9,613 nucleotides of DNA from Scatomonas sp963661545 (lineage in GTDB: Bacteria; Bacillota; Clostridia; Lachnospirales; Lachnospiraceae): assembly GCA_963661545.1 (NCBI GenBank), contig CAVLCU010000105.1, positions 1 to 9,613 on the forward strand, given 5' to 3'. The translations under genes were made by a program, and so were the position numbers. Below, in pieces: positions 1 through 5,546 of this stretch. Positions within the stretch are counted from its first letter, which is position 1, and each line of letters opens with the position of its first letter. The notes under the pieces were generated by a model. The model was not told the origin of the DNA. It saw only the letters and a list, made by a program, of their open reading frames with translations, and did no database searches.

Positions 1-47
1 GTATACCTCCGTGAGTATATTTAAACACATATTATCACATTTGTCAA
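1..47 (-). promoter_or_regulatory. Promoter and ribosome site of a leftward gene lying off the left edge
   Basis: Read on the minus strand, TTGACA (42-47) is followed by a 17-base spacer and TTAAAT (19-24), then GGAGG (6-10) and the edge of the window. The spacing fits a SigA-type promoter with a weak -10 element, followed by a ribosome site whose start codon would lie just outside the window. The gene itself cannot be seen. A separate promoter suggests it is not simply co-transcribed with ugd. Confidence 0.6.
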
Positions 48-101
48 TTTATTCAATTACTTAAAGTTGTCTCCTTCGTCCTGGGAAATCAGAGGAATGG
101 T

Positions 102-1595
102 TTAATCCCTCCGGAAAAGATCCCTTGTGTAGACCTTTTCCTCTACATCATCCAGAATGGCATCGTAGCGGTTGGCGATGATGCAGCCGCACAGGGATTT
201 AAACTTCTGGATATCATTGACCACAAGGGAGCCGAAGAAGGTGGTGCCATCCTCCAGCGTCGGCTCGTAGATGACTACCGTCGCTCCCTTTGCCTTGATG
301 CGCTTCATGACGCCCTGGATGGAGGACTGGCGGAAGTTGTCACTGTTGCTCTTCATGGTCAGACGATAAACCCCCACAATGGTCTCTTTTTGCTTCTTCT
401 CCAGGGAAAGGGAGAAGTCAGCAGACGGCGTGTACATTCCCGCAATCTCCATCACCCGGTGGGCGATAAAATCCTTGCGGGTACGATTGGATGCCACAAT
501 CGCTTCAATGAGATTCTCCGGAACATCCTGATAGTTGGCAAGAAGCTGCTTGGTATCTTTGGGCAGACAATAGCCGCCGTAGCCGAAGGAGGGATTGTTG
601 TAATAATTGCCGACCCGGGGATCCAGGCATACCCCCTCGATGATGGGCGCAGTTTTCAGCCCCTTGACCTCGGCGTAGGTGTCCAGCTCGTTGAAGTAGG
701 ATACCCGAAGGGCCAGATAGGTGTTCACAAACAGCTTTGTCGCCTCCGCCTCCGTGGTCGCCATGAAGAGAAGGGGAATCGAGGTCTTGATGGCACCCTG
801 CTGAAGCAATGCCGCAAATTGTTTTGCTGCGGGCTGATTCTTCTCGTCGCTGCCTACAATGATGCGGCTGGGATACAGATTGTCATAGAGGGCCTTGGAC
901 TCTCTTAGGAACTCCGGGCTGAAGATGATATTGTCCATGCCCATCTTTTCCCGCACCTGCAAGGTATAGCCCACCGGGACGGTGGACTTGATTACGACGG
1001 TGGGCTTATGGATAGAAGCAGCCGTAGATTCTTTAATCCATGCAAGCACGGCTTCCACGGCGCTGCAATCAAAGAAGTTGGTCTTTGGATCATAGTTCGT
1101 GGGCGCGGCGATGATAATGAAATCGGCGTCTGCATAGGCAGATGGGCCATCTGTTGTAGCGGATAGGGAGAGCTTTCTCTCTTCGTGTTCCGCGAGATAT
1201 CTTTCGATCTGTTGGTCCTGAATCGGGCTGATCCAGTGGTTCAGCTGATCCACCTTCTCCGACAGGATGTCCACAGCGGTAACATCATTGTGCTGAGAAA
1301 GCAGAAGGGCAAGGGACAGGCCAACATAGCCCAGCCCCGCAACGGCGATTTTCCGGCGTTGGAGGGATGCCGGAGCCGGAGCATCCTCCACAATCACCTC
1401 AGAGGTCTGGAAATCCAAAGCGGCGGAGAGGGCAAGAAGCTGATCCACAGAGGGGGCATAGTCGCCTGATTCAAGCCGTGAGAGAATGGAACGGTTGATG
1501 CCCGTGGCTTTGGACAGTTGGCTTTGGGACAGTTTTAATGCTTTTCTCCGGCTGACTACTCTTTCGGCCAGAAGAGGGACAGATAAGTGTTTCAT
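102..1595 (-). CDS. ugd: UDP-glucose 6-dehydrogenase with fused N-terminal XRE-type DNA-binding domain
   Basis: Predicted to oxidise UDP-glucose to UDP-glucuronate with two NAD+, supplying precursors for capsule or other acidic polysaccharides in the cytoplasm. The 497-residue protein starts with an HTH_3/XRE-like domain (about 9-68; motif LSQSQLSKATGINRSILSRL), then a short Ala/Pro linker. The dehydrogenase part resembles E. coli Ugd and streptococcal HasB along its length: Rossmann motif GLGYVG (87-92), STVPVG (204-209), SPEFLRE (226-232), a central EAEATKLFVNTYLALR helix and the active-site motif GYGGYCLPKD with catalytic Cys343, Lys346 and Asp347. All expected key residues are present, so it should be active. 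Plain Ugd is about 390-400 residues; the excess is the HTH domain. I chose the ATG at 1595 because GGAAGGAG lies 7 bases upstream; an in-frame ATG at 1631 lacks a ribosome site and nearly coincides with the predicted transcript start. No terminator is seen after it. Confidence 0.93.
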   Translation of the reverse strand: MKHLSVPLLAERVVSRRKALKLSQSQLSKATGINRSILSRLESGDYAPSVDQLLALSAALDFQTSEVIVEDAPAPASLQRRKIAVAGLGYVGLSLALLLSQHNDVTAVDILSEKVDQLNHWISPIQDQQIERYLAEHEERKLSLSATTDGPSAYADADFIIIAAPTNYDPKTNFFDCSAVEAVLAWIKESTAASIHKPTVVIKSTVPVGYTLQVREKMGMDNIIFSPEFLRESKALYDNLYPSRIIVGSDEKNQPAAKQFAALLQQGAIKTSIPLLFMATTEAEATKLFVNTYLALRVSYFNELDTYAEVKGLKTAPIIEGVCLDPRVGNYYNNPSFGYGGYCLPKDTKQLLANYQDVPENLIEAIVASNRTRKDFIAHRVMEIAGMYTPSADFSLSLEKKQKETIVGVYRLTMKSNSDNFRQSSIQGVMKRIKAKGATVVIYEPTLEDGTTFFGSLVVNDIQKFKSLCGCIIANRYDAILDDVEEKVYTRDLFRRD

Positions 1596-1621
1596 GAAAA
1601 AACTCCTTCCAAATGACACTG

Positions 1622-1650
1622 TTGACATCATACAATGGCATTGTTATACC
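1622..1650 (+). promoter_or_regulatory. Possible opposing promoter overlapping the ugd promoter
   Basis: On the plus strand TTGACA (1622-1627) has a 17-base spacer to TATACC (1645-1650), preceded by TGT as an extended -10. Its -10 overlaps the minus-strand -10 element and the candidate operator lies in its spacer. Transcripts would run rightward and become antisense to the 3' end of the phosphopantetheinyl transferase gene. No good gene follows it, so it may be a chance match. Confidence 0.3.
1632..1644. promoter_or_regulatory. Candidate operator palindrome at the ugd promoter
   Basis: A perfect 6-bp inverted repeat with a one-base centre, ACAATG-G-CATTGT, overlaps the downstream end of the -10 element and the predicted transcript start of ugd. 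A weaker dyad of the form ATGnCA-N4-TGnCAT lies next to it at 1613-1628. XRE-family proteins usually bind such short dyads as dimers, so autoregulation by the fused HTH domain is a reasonable inference. Binding itself is not shown. Confidence 0.4.
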
Positions 1651-1671
1651 ATGGGAAGGAGAAAAAATCAA
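1643..1671 (-). promoter_or_regulatory. Promoter of the HTH-ugd gene
   Basis: On the minus strand TTGATT (1666-1671) is followed by a 17-base spacer and TATAAC (1643-1648), with TGG just before the -10 hexamer giving an extended -10 (TGnTATAAC). The expected transcript start near 1636 leaves a leader of about 40 bases before the ATG at 1595, which supports that start codon. Confidence 0.65.
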
Positions 1672-1741
1672 GATGATGTTGCTGAAAAAGTCAAAAACCG
1701 GTCTGCATTCCTAGGCCTCAGACGTCACCTCAGACAACACT

Positions 1742-2461
1742 TCAATCTGGGAGAGAAGGCCAAACAGCCGGTTTCCCCTCCAGGTAGTAGGCCCACAGAT
1801 CCGTTTCCTCCAGGTGTTGGATGGGGGGATGAGCCCAGGGGCGGTGGGAGGCTACCGAGCAGATGTAAGAGTCTTCCCGCCAGGTGTGGAGGAAGGCAGA
1901 AGGGGGATCGGCCAGAAGGCTCAGGCAATTCAGGTGGTCGGTCAGGCCGGTGCCCAGCTGCTTGACATAGGCTTCCTTGCGGGTCCAGATCTCGAAAAAT
2001 CTCTCTTCCGGCCCTTTTGCCGCCCCGGAAGTCACAGGGCTTATAGGAGCCGATGGTTGGATATAGGCGATCTCCTGTGGATGGAAGATGCGGGGCATAA
2101 TCTCCCAGGGGGGCAGGGTGATGCCCTCGATGTCGCAGCCGACTTTTCCCTCCTCCTCGCTTTCTGCAATGCAGCAAAGGAGGGCTCCCTTTGTATGGGA
2201 CAGGTTGAAATCACAGGAGGGCAGGGTGGGGCAGGTAGGTTTCTTCCCCCGGGGGCAGTCCAGGGACAGGCGGGAGGGGGGAAGGCCGGACAGGCGGCTC
2301 AAGCCCATGCCAAGAACCAGTGCGGCATAGAGGCAGAGACGGCGGTCGGAGGTCTGCCGGTAGCGCAGAACCTTGTCCCGGCGCTGGGGGGAAAGGTGGT
2401 CCAGAAGCAGGGTATCCTCCGGCCTCCAGGAGGAGGTAAGAGGCAGATAGAAAATGAGCAT
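1742..2461 (-). CDS. Sfp-type 4'-phosphopantetheinyl transferase
   Basis: Transfers the 4'-phosphopantetheine arm of coenzyme A to a conserved serine on acyl- or peptidyl-carrier proteins, turning the apo into the holo form. The 239-residue length suits the Sfp/AcpT/HetI group rather than the short AcpS type. Visible motifs in order: FNLSHT (85-90), the Mg2+-binding VGCDIE (107-112; Asp110, Glu112), and the signature WTRKEAYVKQLGTGL (159-173), including Glu163 and Lys167. The start at 2461 has GGAGG 9 bases upstream. The carrier-protein partner is not in this window, so the pathway (fatty acid, polyketide, non-ribosomal peptide or other) cannot be told. It lies 147 bases upstream of ugd on the same strand with no obvious terminator between, so read-through into ugd is possible. 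The gene is GC-rich and has long shadow frames on both strands, but only this frame shows family motifs. Confidence 0.93.
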   Translation of the reverse strand: MLIFYLPLTSSWRPEDTLLLDHLSPQRRDKVLRYRQTSDRRLCLYAALVLGMGLSRLSGLPPSRLSLDCPRGKKPTCPTLPSCDFNLSHTKGALLCCIAESEEEGKVGCDIEGITLPPWEIMPRIFHPQEIAYIQPSAPISPVTSGAAKGPEERFFEIWTRKEAYVKQLGTGLTDHLNCLSLLADPPSAFLHTWREDSYICSVASHRPWAHPPIQHLEETDLWAYYLEGKPAVWPSLPD

Positions 2462-2492
2462 AGATCATATCCTCCAATCGCAGCTACCTCTG

Positions 2493-2520
2493 ATTATAGG
2501 GGAAAATCTGCTTCTGTCAA
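2493..2520 (-). promoter_or_regulatory. Consensus promoter of the phosphopantetheinyl transferase gene
   Basis: On the minus strand a perfect TTGACA (2515-2520) and a perfect TATAAT (2493-2498) are separated by 16 bases. The predicted transcript begins near 2486, giving a leader of about 25 bases that contains the GGAGG ribosome site at 2471-2475. This is the best match to the SigA consensus in the window. Confidence 0.75.
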
Positions 2521-2566
2521 TCCTTGTCTCCTGCGGGGAAGGACTGGATGCACATCCGATTGACAG
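2514..2566. repeat. Inverted repeat spanning the divergent promoter region
   Basis: CTGTCAATC (2514-2522) and GATTGACAG (2558-2566) form a perfect 9-bp inverted repeat with a 35-base interval. Each arm contains the -35 element of one of the two divergent promoters. A smaller dyad, GGATG-CA-CATCC (2546-2557), sits between them just upstream of the plus-strand -35. The arms may be alike simply because both are TTGACA boxes, but a shared regulator is possible. Confidence 0.4.
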
Positions 2567-2588
2567 GGACAATGATGCGTGTTAGTCT
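2560..2588 (+). promoter_or_regulatory. Probable promoter of the hydantoinase-family gene
   Basis: A perfect TTGACA (2560-2565) is followed 17 bases later by TAGTCT (2583-2588). The -10 is poor (3 of 6 matches) but is preceded by TGT, an extended -10 feature. The leader would be about 45 bases, ending in the AGGAGG ribosome site before the ATG at 2638. The weak -10 suggests low or activator-dependent expression. Confidence 0.45.
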
Positions 2589-2637
2589 GGAGACAGTGCC
2601 TGTTCAGGGCAGCGATCGATAGTAGGAGGAAGCGGCG

Positions 2638-4650
2638 ATGATAGGAATTGGAATTGACACAGGGGGCACCTACACGGATGCGGTGGTCTATGATATGTAT
2701 ACGCAGAAGATTCTGTGTTCGGGGAAGGCATTGACCACCAAGGCCAAGCTGGAGGATGGCATTACGGCTGCTCTGGATCTGCTGGATCCGGAGTATGTAA
2801 AGCAGGCGGAGATGCTGGCCTTGTCCACCACCCTGGCTACCAATGCCTGTCTGGAGGATAAGGGAAGCAGGGCAAAGCTTCTGATGATTGGCATGAATCC
2901 GGAGGCGATGAACAATCTGGAGGATGTCTACGGAGCCTATGGCTTCCGGGATCTGAGTCAGCTCTATTTTATTGACGGGAAGCCGGAGCATATTTTCCAG
3001 GAGCCCCAGGAACCGGATTGGGAAGGACTGAAGGAGCATTTGCCCCAGGAGTTTGGGGATTGTGCGGCTGTGGGGGTCACCCAGATCTATCCCCAGGCCG
3101 ATGGGGGCAGACTGGAGAAGAAGGCCAAGGAGGTCATCGAGGCGGGGCTGGGGCTTCCGGTTACCACGGCTTATGATATGTTTGATGAGGTGGATGTGCT
3201 CAAGCGGGGAGCCGGAACCCTGCTGAATGCCCGTCTGATCCCCCTGATTGCTGATTTTCTGCGGGCAGTGAAGCGGGTCATGAAGAAGAGAGGTCTGCAT
3301 ATTCCGGTAGCGATTATGCGCAGCGACGGCAGCCTCATGTCGGAGGCCATGACCAAAGAGTATCCGGTGGAGACCCTCCTGTCGGGACCGGCAGCCAGTG
3401 TGGTAGGCGGTAGCGTCCTGGCTCAGGTCGCAGATGCGGTCATCGTGGACATGGGAGGAACCACCACAGATGTGGCTCTGGTTCGCAAGGGTCATCCGGT
3501 TACGGCGGAGAAGGGAATAGCCATCGGCAAATGGCGGACCACGGTTCACGGCCTCTACGTGGATACCTTCCTGCTGGGAGGAGACAGCGGAGTCCGCTTC
3601 AAGGACAAGAAGATTTATCTGGATCAAAGGAGGGTGATTCCTATTTCCCTCCTGGCCGACAAGTATCCCTCCGTTACGGGAAAATTACGAGCTTTGGCTG
3701 AGGAGTACCGCTCCCATACCCGGATGCTCAACGAATTCTATGTTCTGCAGAAGGATATTTCCCGGGCAAAGGGTTATACCAGGGAGGAGAAGCGGATTTG
3801 CTCTGCCCTGAAGCAAGAACCCCTGATGGCAGAGGAGCTGGCTGTGAAGCTGAAAACGGATATCTATGGGCTCCATACAGACCGGCTGGAGGATGAGGGG
3901 ATCCTCATGCGCAGTGGCCTGACCCCTACGGATATGATGGTGGTGAAGGGAGACTTCAAGATCTATTCGCCGGAGGCGGCACTGGAATCCATCCGCTTCC
4001 TGGCCTGGAATGCCCAGAAGGAGCTGGAGGAGATACCGGAGCTGATCTATCAGCTGGTGGAGAAGAAGCTCTATTGCAATATCGTGCGGATCCTGCTGGA
4101 GCAGGAGCATCCCCGGAAGGAAAAGGTCATCCAGGAGGAGGGGGTGAGGGAAATGATCGAGTGGTCCTATGAGGCTGCTGTCCTGGGCAAGCGCAGTCAA
4201 TGGGTTTCCCAGCCCTTCCGGGCCGAGCTTCCCATTGTAGGGGTGGGTGCCCCCATCCATATTTTCCTGCCCAGGGTTGCCAGACTTCTGGGAACGGAGG
4301 CCATTATCGGGGAAAATGCCCCTGTGGCCAACGCTGTGGGAGCCATTGCCAGCCAGATCGTTACCCGTGTCCAGGTACGCATCAAGGCAGAATATGAAGG
4401 GGCAGCCCTGGAGGGTTATTCCGTCTATGAGGGCAGCCAGCGAAGGATGTTTGAGGAATACCCGGAGGCGGAGAAGCTGGCCATTGACCTGGCCCGCCGG
4501 CAGGTTCTGGACAAGGCTCGCCGTCAGGGGGCTTCCGCCAGCCCCCAGGTGAAGATTTCCGTCCGGAAGGTTCGCATGGGGGAGGAGGAGGATTCCTTCT
4601 TCTTCGAGAGTGTGGTGGAGGCAGTGGCCACGGATCAGTTCCAGGCTTGA
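2638..4650 (+). CDS. Stand-alone hydantoinase/oxoprolinase-family ATPase (HyuA-like)
   Basis: Belongs to the ASKHA-fold hydantoinase A/oxoprolinase family, whose members couple ATP hydrolysis to ring opening of hydantoins or 5-oxoproline, or serve in acetone carboxylases; the substrate here is unknown. At 670 residues it carries phosphate-1 motif GIDTGGTYTDAVV (4-16), LSTTLATNA (62-70), SDGSLMS (229-235), TLLSGPAASVVGG (246-258), phosphate-2 motif VDMGGTTTDVALV (270-282), GVGAPIHIFLPRVARLLG (535-552) and NAVGAIASQ (565-573). Residues about 381-430 look like a winged-helix-like helical insert ending in the LTPTD motif; I recall similar segments in clostridial relatives. The catalytic partner HyuB is absent from the window, so it may act alone or be an orphan. 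The start at 2638 has AGGAGG at the right distance. No terminator is clear downstream: the hairpin at 4889-4925 has a U-tract only for the other strand. Confidence 0.88.
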   Translation: MIGIGIDTGGTYTDAVVYDMYTQKILCSGKALTTKAKLEDGITAALDLLDPEYVKQAEMLALSTTLATNACLEDKGSRAKLLMIGMNPEAMNNLEDVYGAYGFRDLSQLYFIDGKPEHIFQEPQEPDWEGLKEHLPQEFGDCAAVGVTQIYPQADGGRLEKKAKEVIEAGLGLPVTTAYDMFDEVDVLKRGAGTLLNARLIPLIADFLRAVKRVMKKRGLHIPVAIMRSDGSLMSEAMTKEYPVETLLSGPAASVVGGSVLAQVADAVIVDMGGTTTDVALVRKGHPVTAEKGIAIGKWRTTVHGLYVDTFLLGGDSGVRFKDKKIYLDQRRVIPISLLADKYPSVTGKLRALAEEYRSHTRMLNEFYVLQKDISRAKGYTREEKRICSALKQEPLMAEELAVKLKTDIYGLHTDRLEDEGILMRSGLTPTDMMVVKGDFKIYSPEAALESIRFLAWNAQKELEEIPELIYQLVEKKLYCNIVRILLEQEHPRKEKVIQEEGVREMIEWSYEAAVLGKRSQWVSQPFRAELPIVGVGAPIHIFLPRVARLLGTEAIIGENAPVANAVGAIASQIVTRVQVRIKAEYEGAALEGYSVYEGSQRRMFEEYPEAEKLAIDLARRQVLDKARRQGASASPQVKISVRKVRMGEEEDSFFFESVVEAVATDQFQA

Positions 4651-4682
4651 GATTCTTGCCCGGCTTGCAGGCCAAGGTTTAC

Positions 4683-4704
4683 GGGAGGATGCACAGGGAG
4701 GATG
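4683..4704 (+). repeat. Short direct repeat downstream of the hydantoinase gene
   Basis: GGGAGGATG occurs twice (4683-4691 and 4696-4704) with four bases between. Each copy contains a ribosome-site-like GGGAGG next to an ATG, but the spacing is too short for normal initiation from its own ATG. The second ATG opens a 36-codon frame (4702-4812) in a different frame from the nuclease relic that follows. Confidence 0.5.
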
Positions 4705-4754
4705 TACGATCAGTTTTTAACGGAACTGTCAGTGGATAATCAATTGTATGCAGA

Positions 4755-4892
4755 GGCGGAAATTATTGTATTGAAGCACGCACAAGAGACAAGAAAAGAA
4801 CCGATGTCATAGTTGACTATTTGGGGAAACAATTTATCATCGAATTGAAGATATGGCGTGGGGAAGAGTATAACAAGCGCGGAAAAGAGCAG
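4755..4892 (+). pseudogene. Remnant of an AAA-ATPase/PD-(D/E)XK nuclease (DUF1703-like C-terminal domain)
   Basis: This frame encodes GGNYCIEARTRDKKRTDVIV, then DYLGKQFIIELKIWRGEEYN and KRGKEQ. I recognise it as the conserved C-terminal PD-(D/E)XK nuclease segment of the AAA-ATPase-like proteins abundant in gut Clostridia and Bacteroidetes. The core pattern is kept: Glu in IEAR, Asp in RTD and the ELK pair. Everything else is missing. A TAA at 4737-4739 lies in frame upstream, no start codon with a ribosome site precedes it, and similarity stops at the hairpin starting at 4889, where family members would continue into a DYLDYYHL-like segment. A full gene usually exceeds 500 residues, so about 46 codons are a relic. 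The open frame continues to 5324, but only as antisense of the nitroreductase gene. The stretch looks more AT-rich than the genes beside it, in keeping with a transferred accessory gene. The rest of the 4651-4937 gap holds nothing else recognisable. Confidence 0.75.
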
Positions 4893-4925
4893 GAGGGGAA
4901 GGACAAAGGTCGCTTCCCCTCCTGC
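4882..4925 (-). terminator. Rho-independent terminator of the pncB-nitroreductase unit
   Basis: GCAGGAGGGGAAG (4889-4901) pairs perfectly with CTTCCCCTCCTGC (4913-4925). The stem can be extended by GAC/GTC (4902-4904 with 4909-4911) around an AAAG loop with one bulged base. On the minus strand it is followed by TCTTTTCC (4881-4888), a U-rich tail, so it ends leftward transcription 12 bases after the nitroreductase stop codon. No T-run follows it on the plus strand. Confidence 0.88.
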
Positions 4926-4937
4926 CGTCTGGCGTGC

Positions 4938-5459
4938 TTATACTCGGATTACGTAATTCTCCTTGCGGGGCTTGGCCGCGGGATATTCGCAGTCTCTGTA
5001 GCCCAGGATGCAATGGCCGATGCCCACGTAGGTATCAGGAAGTCCCCATTTGGCCAGCAGCTCCTTCCCCTCCTGGCTGGCGAAGACCTCCTTGGCTCTG
5101 TGGATCCAGCAGGAATCTACATCCAGGGAATGGGCGGCATTCATCAGGTTGCCCATGACCAGACTGCCGTCCTCCACATAGGTGGGGCGGCTGGGGTCTG
5201 CCAGCACCACAATGACAGTGGGTGCCCCATAGAAGGGGTCGGAATCCACTCCCATAACGGCGGCATTCAGCCGGGAAAGAAGCTGAATGGTCTCCGGATC
5301 CTGTACGGCTACCAAAACCGGTGACTGGGCGCCCATGCCGGTGGGGGCATAGGTGCCCGCCTCCAGAATGGCCTGGAGCTGATCTTCTGTAATCTGGTCC
5401 TTCTTGTACTTGCGGATGCTCCTCCGCTCTCTCATGTTCTTCAAAATCGCATTGTCCAT
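4938..5459 (-). CDS. Small nitroreductase-family flavoprotein
   Basis: A 173-residue FMN-dependent oxidoreductase, expected to form a cytoplasmic homodimer using NAD(P)H; the natural substrate is unknown. Family marks: the N-terminal FMN-phosphate-binding ERRSIRKYK (11-19), APTGMGAQ (38-45, position of the usual APSxxNxQ motif), GAPTVIVVLAD (78-88), the helix DGSLVMGNLMNAAHSLDVDSCW (97-118) and the C-terminal VGIGHCILGY (145-154). The length is typical of the short clostridial members. I chose the ATG at 5459 because AAAGGAG lies 9 bases upstream; the frame stays open to a GTG at 5525 but that has no ribosome site and would add an unconserved tail. It lies 87 bases after pncB on the same strand, without a recognisable promoter between them and directly before a strong terminator, so co-transcription with pncB is likely. 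Confidence 0.92.
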   Translation of the reverse strand: MDNAILKNMRERRSIRKYKKDQITEDQLQAILEAGTYAPTGMGAQSPVLVAVQDPETIQLLSRLNAAVMGVDSDPFYGAPTVIVVLADPSRPTYVEDGSLVMGNLMNAAHSLDVDSCWIHRAKEVFASQEGKELLAKWGLPDTYVGIGHCILGYRDCEYPAAKPRKENYVIRV

Positions 5460-5481
5460 GTCTGCAATCTCCTTTCCGAAA

Positions 5482-5503
5482 CTGTTTTTGTCTGTTTTTG
5501 TCT
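5482..5503. repeat. 10-bp tandem repeat in the pncB-nitroreductase spacer
   Basis: CTGTTTTTGT is present twice in perfect tandem (5482-5491, 5492-5501), plus CT of a third copy. On the transcribed strand it reads as an A-rich ACAAAAACAG repeat just upstream of the nitroreductase ribosome site. It may keep the translation start unstructured or simply reflect slippage. Confidence 0.7.
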
Positions 5504-5521
5504 CTTGTTTCCGTACCGTCA

Positions 5522-5546
5522 GCACCAGGGTGCATCGGTCCCGATG
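5522..5546 (-). other. Two adjoining small hairpins after the pncB stop codon
   Basis: CATCGG-TC-CCGATG (5533-5546) abuts the pncB stop codon at 5547-5549. GCACC-AG-GGTGC (5522-5533) follows directly, sharing a base with it. In RNA the innermost pairs would have to open to form loops. There is no U-tract, so these are not a normal terminator; they may stabilise the end of the pncB message or partly attenuate it. Confidence 0.45.

Noticed and set aside
1716..1735. Direct repeat CCTCAGAC-gtca-CCTCAGAC between ugd and the transferase
   Set aside because: An 8-bp repeat just after the transferase stop, with no promoter, terminator or insertion context; most likely chance.
1814..2563. Long plus-strand open frame of 249 codons opposite the phosphopantetheinyl transferase
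   Set aside because: It is antisense to a gene with clear family motifs; the product is Gly/Ala/Gln-rich low-complexity sequence without recognisable domains. High GC removes stop codons on both strands here.
2494..3627. 377-codon minus-strand frame opposite the hydantoinase gene
   Set aside because: The plus strand carries the family motifs GIDTGGTYTD and DMGGTTTD in order; the minus frame is Leu/His/Gln-rich with no domain and no suitable ribosome site seen.
4651..4680. Possible terminator after the hydantoinase gene (near-palindrome GGCTTGCAGGCC)
   Set aside because: The dyad is short and imperfect and no T-run follows, so I do not call it a terminator.
4893..5324. Apparent continuation of the nuclease frame into a 167-codon protein
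   Set aside because: After about 4892 the frame passes through the terminator hairpin and then lies antisense to the nitroreductase gene; similarity to the nuclease ends before that.
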